NCBI GenBank assembly: GCA_945913015.1
Contig: CAMECH010000006.1
Location: 62,001-126,000 of the forward strand
DNA: 64,000 nt
Source: an uncultured Bacteroides sp.
GTDB taxonomy: Bacteria > Bacillota > Clostridia > Lachnospirales > Lachnospiraceae
Direction: 5' to 3'
Shown: positions 9,364 through 16,756 of the stretch, piece by piece
Numbering within the stretch: the stretch's first letter is position 1
How the letters are laid out: each line of letters starts with the position of its first letter
The notes under the pieces: generated by a model
Seen by the model: the letters and a program-made list of their open reading frames with translations, nothing else
What the model was told of the DNA's origin: nothing
Database searches by the model: none
Made by a program: the position numbers and the translations under genes

Positions 9364-10647
9364 TCAGTTAATTGTTTCAAGTGCCTGCTCAATGTCTTCA
9401 ATAATATCATCTGCATTTTCAATTCCGACAGACAGCCTTATAAGATCAGGCTGAACACCTGCCTCTACAAGCTGTTCGTCTGTCATCTGTCTGTGTGTAT
9501 GGCTTGCCGGATGAAGTACCGATGTTCTTGCATCAGCAACATGTGTTACTATTGCCGCAAGCTTTAAGCTGTCCATAAATTTAACAGCCGTATCTCTTCC
9601 ACCCTTAAGTCCAAATGATATAACGCCGCATATTCCGTCCGGCATATATTTCTTTGCAAGCTCATAATATTTGTTACCCGGAAGTCCCGCATAGTTCACC
9701 CATGCAACCTTATCATTTGATGCCAGATACCTTGCAACCTTATCAGCATTCTCACAATGTCTTTTTACTCTGAGCGCAAGTGTTTCAAGGCCAATATTAA
9801 GTAAAAATGCATTCTGAGGCGACTGCATGGAGCCAAGATCTCTCATAAGCTGGGTAGTAGCCTTTGTTATGTATGCTGCCTTTCCAAACTTCTTTGTGTA
9901 TACAACACCATGATATGACTCATCAGGAGTTGTAAGTCCCGGATACTTCTCTGCATTAGCTTCCCAGTCAAAATTACCGCTGTCCACAATGCATCCGCCA
10001 AGTGAAACAGCATGTCCATCCATATACTTTGTTGTTGAATGTGTAACAATATCTGCGCCCCACTCAAACGGTCTGCAGTTGACAGGTGTCGCAAACGTAT
10101 TATCTATAATTAACGGCAATCCGTTCCTATGGGCAACTCTTGCAAACTTCTCAATATCAAGAATCGTAAGCGCAGGATTTGCAATGGTCTCACCAAAAAT
10201 AAGCTTTGTATTTGGTCTTACCGCTGCCTGAATCTCCTCCTCACTTGCGTCAGGGTCAATAAATGTGCATTCTATTCCAAGCTTCTTCATCGTCACGCCA
10301 AACAGGTTGAATGTTCCGCCGTAAATTGCCGAGGAACTAATCATATGGTCACCTGCTTCGCAAATATTAAATGTTGCATAGAAATTGGCAGCCTGTCCTG
10401 ACGAAAGCAGCATGGCAGCGCATCCGCCCTCTAAATCACAAATCTTCTGTGCTACAATATCATTAGTCGGGTTCTGCAGTCTTGAATAGAAATATCCGCT
10501 CTTCTCAAGGTCAAACAGCGCTCCCATCTCATCACTTGATTCATACTTAAATGTTGTACTCTGAATTATCGGAAGTACTCTTGGCTCACCATTCTTTGGC
10601 TGCCATCCGCTCTGTATACATTTGGTCTCAATTCTGTAATCGCTCAT
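9364..10647 (-). CDS. metY: O-acetylhomoserine sulfhydrylase
   Basis: A PLP enzyme of the Cys/Met metabolism family, 427 residues, that makes homocysteine from O-acetylhomoserine and sulfide. Visible are SRLQNPTNDIVAQKICDLEGG near residue 60, IIDNTFATPVNCRPFEWGAD near 185, the PLP lysine in THSTTKYMDGH near 210, and the C-terminal SVGIENADDIIEDI. The long insert after the PLP lysine (SGNFDWEANAEKYPGL) is typical of O-acetylhomoserine sulfhydrylase rather than cystathionine synthase. The start is the ATG with GAGGA 5 bases upstream. Its homocysteine product is the substrate of MetH encoded at 16757-19207. No SAM riboswitch is visible in the 21-base gap upstream. Confidence 0.9.
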   Translation of the reverse strand: MSDYRIETKCIQSGWQPKNGEPRVLPIIQSTTFKYESSDEMGALFDLEKSGYFYSRLQNPTNDIVAQKICDLEGGCAAMLLSSGQAANFYATFNICEAGDHMISSSAIYGGTFNLFGVTMKKLGIECTFIDPDASEEEIQAAVRPNTKLIFGETIANPALTILDIEKFARVAHRNGLPLIIDNTFATPVNCRPFEWGADIVTHSTTKYMDGHAVSLGGCIVDSGNFDWEANAEKYPGLTTPDESYHGVVYTKKFGKAAYITKATTQLMRDLGSMQSPQNAFLLNIGLETLALRVKRHCENADKVARYLASNDKVAWVNYAGLPGNKYYELAKKYMPDGICGVISFGLKGGRDTAVKFMDSLKLAAIVTHVADARTSVLHPASHTHRQMTDEQLVEAGVQPDLIRLSVGIENADDIIEDIEQALETIN

Positions 10648-10668
10648 GTCATTCCTCATTCCTTATGT

Positions 10669-11547
10669 TCAATTATTAGTCTTTTCGTTTTTTATTTCGT
10701 CTTTCTGGTCTGCCGGCTGGTAAATAACACGTACTTTCTTAACACGCTTATTCTCAACCTCCATTACCCTGAAACGATAGTCACTGTACCATGTATCAAA
10801 CTCTTCGTTATCCTCCGGAAGATGCTCCATTCTTGAAATAATGAATCCGCTCAATGTGTCTGAATCTTCATCCTCAAAACTTATATCAAGCAAATCCTCA
10901 ATATCATCAAGAAGTGTGTACCCATCCATTATGTAAGAGCCGTCATTGTTACGTATAATATACTGTTCCTCTTCATCATACTCATCCATGATGTTGCCGA
11001 CTATCTCTTCAAGTATATCTTCCATTGTCACTATTCCGGCTGTCTGTCCATACTCATCAACAACCACCGCCATATGCACCTTTTCTGACTGCATTGACTT
11101 AAAAAGTGCATTAATATTACGCGTCTCCGGTATGAAATGCGGTTCAAACAGCATCTCATCTTTCAGTTCAGATATAGTATGATTTCTCTTGTATGAATCA
11201 GAATAAATCTTAAGCAAATCCCTAAGATGCATTATTCCGATAATATGGTCAATATCATTTTCATAGACCGGAAATCTAGAATAATTCTCATCCAGAACAA
11301 AATCAAAACAATCTTTTATCGTTGTCTGTGCATCAATTGCAACAACATTTTTACGATGTGTCATGATGTCATGTGCTTCCTTGTCTCCAAACTCAATGAT
11401 ATTAGTTATCATCTCCGCTTCGCTGTCAAGAAGCTCACCCTGCTGATGTCCCTCATGTACAATATTCATTATCTCGTCAGTTACATTATCGTCTTTCTTA
11501 CCAAAAATCTTTCCGAAAATGGACGAGACTGATTCCTTGGAACCCAA
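10669..11547 (-). CDS. CBS-domain CorC/TlyC-like protein
   Basis: A cytoplasmic protein of about 293 residues with two CBS domains (about residues 55-185, including FPVYENDIDHIIGIMHLRDL and VVVDEYGQTAGIVTMEDILE) followed by a CorC_HlyC domain (about 205-280). Such proteins are linked to magnesium or cobalt efflux; the hemolysin name is historical. The usual N-terminal DUF21 membrane domain is absent. I prefer the TTG at 11547, with GGAGG 7 bases upstream, over the TTG at 11589, which has no ribosome site. The gene is immediately upstream of metY and may be co-transcribed with it. Confidence 0.85.
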   Translation of the reverse strand: MGSKESVSSIFGKIFGKKDDNVTDEIMNIVHEGHQQGELLDSEAEMITNIIEFGDKEAHDIMTHRKNVVAIDAQTTIKDCFDFVLDENYSRFPVYENDIDHIIGIMHLRDLLKIYSDSYKRNHTISELKDEMLFEPHFIPETRNINALFKSMQSEKVHMAVVVDEYGQTAGIVTMEDILEEIVGNIMDEYDEEEQYIIRNNDGSYIMDGYTLLDDIEDLLDISFEDEDSDTLSGFIISRMEHLPEDNEEFDTWYSDYRFRVMEVENKRVKKVRVIYQPADQKDEIKNEKTNN

Positions 11548-11662
11548 ATTATTTCCTCCATTCGCAAATGCGTTTTGAAAATTACGCAACTCATGCGTAT
11601 TATATTATTAATACTAATTGTATCATCATTCACTTTCAGCGTCAATGCAGATACAAATTTTT

Positions 11663-12022
11663 TTATTGTTCTTCCGGCATTTCAAGACTTACCTGCAATG
11701 CCTTATTTACCTGCATTATAATCTCATTATCAAGATGACACACCTTATCCTTTAAACGCTTTTTGTCAATTGTCCTGAGCTGTTCAAGCAAAATCACAGA
11801 ATCCTTCACAATATCATATTTCATGGAATCAATTTCAACATGCGTAGGAAGCTTTGCTTTGTTCTGCCGGCTCGTTATTGCGGCACATATAACAGTAGGG
11901 CTGTGCTTATTGCCGGTATCATTCTGAATGATAAGTACCGGGCGTATTCCTCCCTGCTCAGAACCTACCACAGGTCTTAAATCAGCGTAAAATATATCCC
12001 CTCTTTTAACAACCACATTCAA
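11663..12022 (-). CDS. mazF: MazF/PemK-type endoribonuclease toxin
   Basis: A 119-residue sequence-specific mRNA interferase of the MazF/NdoA family. The fold signatures are [29 protein letters not shown] and [21 protein letters not shown], with the conserved Arg, Thr and Gln near the active site, and [16 protein letters not shown] later. It starts at TTG with GGAG 5 bases upstream. It follows alr by 124 bases, the same order as alr-ndoAI-ndoA in Bacillus, but the small antitoxin gene expected between them is not visible on either strand. The antitoxin may be elsewhere, or the toxin may be tolerated without one. Confidence 0.9.
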   Translation of the reverse strand: MNVVVKRGDIFYADLRPVVGSEQGGIRPVLIIQNDTGNKHSPTVICAAITSRQNKAKLPTHVEIDSMKYDIVKDSVILLEQLRTIDKKRLKDKVCHLDNEIIMQVNKALQVSLEMPEEQ

Positions 12023-12146
12023 TCACACTCCATATATAAGCTTACTCCAAAACATTTTGGTATGTATCTATTATTTCCAGCTTACCGGTGTGTATTCAGC
12101 AATTTTAAAAATCCTTATTCTTTGTCGGAAATATACGGGGACAATT

Positions 12147-13337
12147 TTAATAATCCTCTGTATTAAGTTCCCATTTCTCGTTAAAATAATCCCTGCTTCC
12201 GATATATTTACCGTTATTATAGTAATTACGCGGAATTCTTTTCCCCAGTCCGCACACAAATTCATAATTAAATGTTCCAGCAATTTGGGCAGCTTCTTCA
12301 ACAGAAATGTTCTGACCGCCGTCATGTCCAATCAGCGTTACCATATCACCACGGCACACTCCCGGAATGTCAGTTACATCGACCATGAACTGGTCCATGC
12401 ATACACGTCCTGTTATCGGAGCCTTTTTACCACGAATGAGCACATATCCTTTATTGGAAAGATTTCTCGGATATCCGTCACCATACCCTGTCTCTACGGT
12501 TGCAATCACTGTAGGCTTTACCGCCTCATATGTGCCATTGTAGCTTACCCTGTCACCTCTGTTGATTGTTTTCACCATAGTCACAAAGCTTTTAAGTTCA
12601 ATTGCAGGCTGTAGTTTTACATTGTCCGTGCATACCTCATTTGAAGGATACATTCCGTACATTGCAATTCCGAGGCGCACCATATCCATATTAGCTTCGG
12701 GCATATCTATTATACCTGCACTGTTTGAGCAGTGTCTGTATTTAAAATCAATCCCTTCGCTTTCAAGTTCTCCGACAAATGCTTTAAATTTTTCAAGCTG
12801 TCCGTATGCTCTTGTCTTATCAGTCTCATCGGCAGTTGCAAAATGTGTGAAAATGCCTTCAAGTTCTATTCCCGGAAGTTCATAAATTCTCTTTACAATA
12901 TCTCTCCCTGTTTCATCTGGTTCAAGCCCTATTCTCCTCATTCCGGTGTCAACCTTAATATGGCATTTTGCTTTCTTCCCGAGTTTAACTGCAACCGCTG
13001 ACAAGCCTTCCGCAGTCTCGGTATCAAACAGCGGAACCGAAATATCTTTGTTTATTACATTTTCAAAATGCATCTCATCAACATAGCCAAGCACAAGAAT
13101 CATTTTACCGATTCCGTTTTCACGAAGATTTACTCCTTCTTCTACAGTAGCTACCGCATATGCATCAACAAGCGGACTTACTGCTTTTGCAACAGCCACA
13201 TCTCCATGTCCGTAGGCATCTGCCTTTACAACCGCCATCGCCTTTGTACCCGGCTTGGTTGCCCCCATCAGCGCCCTGACATTCGCTTTTATATTATCAA
13301 GATTTATATCTGCATATACTCTTGTATACTTTTTCAT
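12147..13337 (-). CDS. alr: Alanine racemase
   Basis: A 396-residue PLP enzyme that converts L- to D-alanine for peptidoglycan. The PLP lysine lies in AMAVVKADAYGHG near residue 38. The second catalytic region is YGDGYPRNLSNKG near 280, and the C-terminal barrel contains GRVCMDQFMVDVTDIP near 330. Length is normal. It overlaps the upstream nnr stop by 4 bases (ATGA), so translation is probably coupled, and GGAG lies 5 bases before the ATG. MazF lies downstream on the same strand. Confidence 0.96.
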   Translation of the reverse strand: MKKYTRVYADINLDNIKANVRALMGATKPGTKAMAVVKADAYGHGDVAVAKAVSPLVDAYAVATVEEGVNLRENGIGKMILVLGYVDEMHFENVINKDISVPLFDTETAEGLSAVAVKLGKKAKCHIKVDTGMRRIGLEPDETGRDIVKRIYELPGIELEGIFTHFATADETDKTRAYGQLEKFKAFVGELESEGIDFKYRHCSNSAGIIDMPEANMDMVRLGIAMYGMYPSNEVCTDNVKLQPAIELKSFVTMVKTINRGDRVSYNGTYEAVKPTVIATVETGYGDGYPRNLSNKGYVLIRGKKAPITGRVCMDQFMVDVTDIPGVCRGDMVTLIGHDGGQNISVEEAAQIAGTFNYEFVCGLGKRIPRNYYNNGKYIGSRDYFNEKWELNTEDY

Positions 13338-14878
13338 TTTTGCTCCATTCCTGAGACCGACATTACATTGGTGATACCGTCAATGATATCGCCTGCTTTC
13401 ATCCCATGTTCTCCTCTTTTTTCTGCCGCATGATCACCGCCGAGTCCGTGCAGCAGTACGCCTACGCATGCAGCGTCAAATGTGTCAAGTCCGCTGACCT
13501 TCATGCCTGCAATCACTCCCGTAAGCACATCACCCGAGCCTCCTGTCGCCATTCCGCTGTTACCCGATGTATTTACATATATATCGCCGGACGGTGCAGC
13601 AACTATCGTTCTTGCATCCTTCAAAACGCATACGACATTGTATTTTTTTGCAAATTTTCCTGCCGTCTCAATCAGTTTTCCCTGAATCACCGGAACCGAT
13701 GTACCAGTAAGCCTTGCCATCTCTCCCAGATGCGGTGTAACAATAAATGTTACGCCGTCTTTCAGAAGTTCCTTAAATTCTTTCTTTTGCGCAATCAGAT
13801 TCAGCGCATCAGCATCAAGCACCGTTGTTACAGTGCTGTTTCTGAGTATATATTCCGTCATCCATGATGCCGTATCAGAGGTTGAAATTCCCGGTCCGAT
13901 TATCACACAGGTTGCCCATGAAAGCGCATTTTTCATAATCTTATTAATTTCTGTCTGTGTTATCCCGTCACCATAAGTTTCAACTATTGCTTCCGGAACA
14001 TTTTTCTGCACCGCAGTTCTCTGATTTTCGTGTGTAAGAACCTTAACAAGCCCCGCTCCGCTTCTGTATGCCGCAAGTGCCGCAAGACTTGCCGCTCCGC
14101 CCATTGAAGCAGAGCCTGCTATTACGAGCACTTTTCCGTAAGTTCCCTTATTTGAGTGAGCCTTTCTTTTTGGAATCAGGCACAAATCCTCTGCCGAGTA
14201 AGTAAATGCTTTGTTTCGTATACTTTTGACTGCCTTTTTTGCAAAACCTGCATCTGCAGTTTTAACCTTTCCGGCATATTCTGCTCCCGGATAGAGCACA
14301 TTTCCAATTTTTGTGTATCCGAATGTAACCGTTTTATCTGCCTTTACTGCCGTACTCATAATTCTTCCGTCAGATGCATTTATCCCCGATGGTATGTCTA
14401 CAGATAAAACCCATGCATCAGATTCATTAATGCCGTTAATAATCTGTGCATAAAGTCCCTCTACATTACGGCTGAGTCCTATTCCGAACAATCCGTCTAT
14501 GATAATATTATATTCACCAAACTTGGCCCTGTTTATAATTCTTACCTTTGAAGCGCGGGCAATTGAAAGCTGCTTTTCAAATTCTTCAGTGCCTTCTCTT
14601 TTTACCGCAAATACCTCGGCATTATATCCTCTCTCATAAAGGATTCTTGCCGCTGCCACAGCATCTGCTCCATTATTGCCGCTGCCGCACACAGAAAGTA
14701 TCCGAAACTTTCTTTTTGCTTTCTGCGTTCCCATGCCTGATTTTTTTATATGCTTTTCAACTGCATCAGCCACTGCAAGCGCCGCACGCTCCATCAGCAC
14801 CATTGATGGAATTCCTACGTTATTGATTGATATACTGTCAATTTTTTTAGCCTGTACTGCGTTAAGAACATACTGCAA
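13334..14878 (-). CDS. nnr: Bifunctional NAD(P)H-hydrate epimerase / ADP-dependent dehydratase
   Basis: Repairs hydrated NADH and NADPH. The N-terminal YjeF_N epimerase domain (about residues 1-215) begins YVLNAVQAKKIDSISINN and contains VCGSGNNGADAVAAARIL and SVDIPSGINASDG. The C-terminal ribokinase-like dehydratase (about 225-510) contains VLVIAGSASMGGAASLAALA and TGGSGDVLTGVIAG. I place the start at TTG 14878, giving 514 residues, because GGAGGG lies 6 bases upstream and homologues begin at this YVLNA motif. A longer in-frame extension to 15007 would run through a large hairpin and over acpS, so I reject it. The gene is coupled to alr through a 4-base overlap. Confidence 0.93.
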   Translation of the reverse strand: MQYVLNAVQAKKIDSISINNVGIPSMVLMERAALAVADAVEKHIKKSGMGTQKAKRKFRILSVCGSGNNGADAVAAARILYERGYNAEVFAVKREGTEEFEKQLSIARASKVRIINRAKFGEYNIIIDGLFGIGLSRNVEGLYAQIINGINESDAWVLSVDIPSGINASDGRIMSTAVKADKTVTFGYTKIGNVLYPGAEYAGKVKTADAGFAKKAVKSIRNKAFTYSAEDLCLIPKRKAHSNKGTYGKVLVIAGSASMGGAASLAALAAYRSGAGLVKVLTHENQRTAVQKNVPEAIVETYGDGITQTEINKIMKNALSWATCVIIGPGISTSDTASWMTEYILRNSTVTTVLDADALNLIAQKKEFKELLKDGVTFIVTPHLGEMARLTGTSVPVIQGKLIETAGKFAKKYNVVCVLKDARTIVAAPSGDIYVNTSGNSGMATGGSGDVLTGVIAGMKVSGLDTFDAACVGVLLHGLGGDHAAEKRGEHGMKAGDIIDGITNVMSVSGMEQK

Positions 14879-14904
14879 GAAAATCCCTCCTGTCAAATAA
14901 CATA

Positions 14905-14969
14905 TCAGGTATTTGCGAAATACTTCTTTGAGACGTTTGCTATCAAAAAAGTGTTTCGCAATTACCTGA
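14905..14969. repeat. 21-bp inverted repeat between acpS and nnr
   Basis: The arms at 14905-14925 and 14949-14969 pair at 19 of 21 positions around a 23-base loop. There is no T-run, so it is not a standard terminator. It fills most of the 103-base acpS-nnr gap and could be an intercistronic RNA hairpin or a small palindromic repeat. Confidence 0.75.
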
Positions 14970-14981
14970 AAAACATATTTT

Positions 14982-15347
14982 TCAGTTACATTTTTCAAGG
15001 ACAGCAACTGCGCTGACCATATCCTTCAAATTAGAAATACTCACATGAATATCAGTTACTCCAAGAGCATCGGCTGTCACCTTCGCATAATTATAAAGCG
15101 TCACATAAGGTTTTCCCATTTTGTCGCGAAGCACTTCTATGTCAGATGGTTCAAAACCCACAAAGCCTGTTCCGAGTGCTTTGGCAACCGACTCCTTGAC
15201 ACAGAAATTACCGGCAAAGAAGCTTTCCCTGCCGCCTGCCATTTCACGTTCTTTATCTGTAAAATAGCGAATCAAAAAAGATTCCCTTTTGCAGGCTTTT
15301 CTGACTCGCTCCATCTCCAATATATCATTACCTATTCCTATAATCAT
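14982..15347 (-). CDS. acpS: Holo-[acyl-carrier-protein] synthase
   Basis: A 121-residue enzyme that transfers 4'-phosphopantetheine from CoA to acyl carrier protein. It has the AcpS signatures IGIGNDILEMERVRKA near residue 2, FTDKEREMA near 30 and FAGNFCVKESVAKALGTGF near 45, the latter two holding the magnesium-binding Asp and Glu. Length is normal. It overlaps the end of the preceding coiled-coil gene by 4 bases, so translation is probably coupled. It sits in a rex to alr housekeeping run. Confidence 0.95.
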   Translation of the reverse strand: MIIGIGNDILEMERVRKACKRESFLIRYFTDKEREMAGGRESFFAGNFCVKESVAKALGTGFVGFEPSDIEVLRDKMGKPYVTLYNYAKVTADALGVTDIHVSISNLKDMVSAVAVLEKCN

Positions 15348-15952
15348 TCCTGCATTTCATTCCTGTCATCCAAAATTCCCATAAGGTTCTGACCGAGGAT
15401 ATCATGCAGACATCCGTACATCTGGTCATTCTTTGTCTCTTTATCCTGCTTTATTAAAAGCTTTTTCTTTAATTTGACCCTTGTATCATTAATCCATTTG
15501 TCAAGGATATGTATATCTTCTTTGTTAGAATTCATCCTGCTGTAGCAATAGCGTATTGTAGCAATGAGAAGTTCCTGATTGGCTGCCGAAAGCTTTCTTG
15601 GAACCTCCAGCGCCTCATCTTCCAGATCAGCAATTTTCTCCTTCGCCTCCTGAATAAGTTTCTGACTCTCATTCATTTTCTTGATGTGCTTAGGATCGGT
15701 GTCATCCTGTTCCATGTCATCAACTACTCCCTGAATAAGGCGGCTTTTTATCTTCTTTACTTCCTTTATGTCATTATTTATCTGCCCCTGCTTTTTCAAA
15801 AGATCATTTACTTTTTCTTCCAGCACTTTAATAGTTTCAGGTTTGTCTGCCTCATCAGAAAATATTTTGTAATAATTCTTATCAAGCGTCAGAATCGGAA
15901 TTTGTTTAAAGGCTGCGTTACTCCTTATAAAATCACCAGTTATCTCAGCCAT
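15344..15952 (-). CDS. Coiled-coil protein of unknown function
   Basis: A 202-residue protein I do not recognise as a named family. The centre (about residues 40-125) is rich in Lys, Glu and Leu with heptad-like spacing (LEEKVNDLLKKQGQINNDI, EAKEKIADLEDEALEV), so a coiled coil is likely. The C-terminal part has many basic residues (VKLKKKLLIKQDKETKND). No signal peptide or membrane segment is visible. It starts at the ATG with GGGGG 8 bases upstream. It lies between rex and acpS and overlaps acpS by 4 bases, so it is expressed with them; the context gives no function. Confidence 0.7.
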   Translation of the reverse strand: MAEITGDFIRSNAAFKQIPILTLDKNYYKIFSDEADKPETIKVLEEKVNDLLKKQGQINNDIKEVKKIKSRLIQGVVDDMEQDDTDPKHIKKMNESQKLIQEAKEKIADLEDEALEVPRKLSAANQELLIATIRYCYSRMNSNKEDIHILDKWINDTRVKLKKKLLIKQDKETKNDQMYGCLHDILGQNLMGILDDRNEMQE

Positions 15953-15969
15953 CAAACATTCCCCCTTTC

Positions 15970-16608
15970 TTACTCCTTGCCCTGATTTATCATATTATAC
16001 GAAAGTCTCATAAGACTTTCCGATAAATGCACATTTTCAACCACAATGTCATCGGGAAGGTTTAAATCAGTATGTGCAAAATTCCATATGGCCTTTACGC
16101 CTGCTTCCACAGCCGCATTTGCCACTTCTTTTGCAGCTTCCTTCGGAACCGTTATCGTCAATATCTCGATTTGCTGTTCTTTAATAAACTGCTGCATCTT
16201 ATCAGACATCATAATCTCAAATTTACCGATTTTTCTGCCTTCAAGTTCCTTGTTATTGTCAAACACGCCCCTGATAATAAAACCTCTTCTGGTAAAATCC
16301 TCTGAATTGACAAGTGCCTGTCCGAGATTTCCGGCACCCGCAATAATCATATTATGCGTTCTGTCAATCCCCAGTATTTTTCCGATTTCCTCATAGAGAT
16401 ATTCTACATTATATCCGTATCCCTGCTGCCCGAAGCCTCCAAAGTTATTCAAATCCTGACGAATCTGTGAAGCAGTTACTTTCATCCGGTTGCTCAGTTC
16501 ATTTGAGGAAATCCTTTGTATTCCGCTTTCTTTGATTTCCCCAAGATATCTGTAATACCTCGGCAGTCTGCGGATTACAGCAGATGATATCTTCTTTTCG
16601 TTATTCAT
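15970..16608 (-). CDS. rex: Redox-sensing transcriptional repressor Rex
   Basis: A 212-residue NADH/NAD+-responsive repressor that controls fermentation and respiration genes. The N-terminal winged helix (about residues 8-80) includes VIRRLPRYYRYL and RMKVTASQIRQDLNNFGGFG, the DNA-binding helix typical of Rex. The Rossmann domain has IIAGAGNLGQALVNS near 90 and ends with the domain-swapped helix. It is the first gene of a run with a coiled-coil protein, acpS, nnr and alr. The 148-base upstream region is AT-rich and has a 7-bp hairpin (16649-16674) but no convincing Rex operator. Confidence 0.97.
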   Translation of the reverse strand: MNNEKKISSAVIRRLPRYYRYLGEIKESGIQRISSNELSNRMKVTASQIRQDLNNFGGFGQQGYGYNVEYLYEEIGKILGIDRTHNMIIAGAGNLGQALVNSEDFTRRGFIIRGVFDNNKELEGRKIGKFEIMMSDKMQQFIKEQQIEILTITVPKEAAKEVANAAVEAGVKAIWNFAHTDLNLPDDIVVENVHLSESLMRLSYNMINQGKE

Positions 16609-16756
16609 AAAGCACCCCTCTTTTTCAGGTTAATCTGCTCTTATCACCTTAAGGATTGCGCATGCACTCCTTAAAGAAAATGTATATATTTATTATAACT
16701 CTGTGTTAAAATTATGTCAAAAATATATTATACGTCTGTATTCTGCCATTCCTGCT

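Noticed and set aside
12057-12614. A 185-residue plus-strand frame
   Set aside because: It lies antisense to alr, with no ribosome site and no protein-like composition.
14879-15007. N-terminal extension of nnr
   Set aside because: It runs through the inverted repeat and overlaps acpS; the TTG at 14878 has the ribosome site and homologues start there.
16700-16723. Possible Rex operator upstream of rex
   Set aside because: Only one half-site (TTAACA on the minus strand) is seen and the second half does not match; too weak to call.
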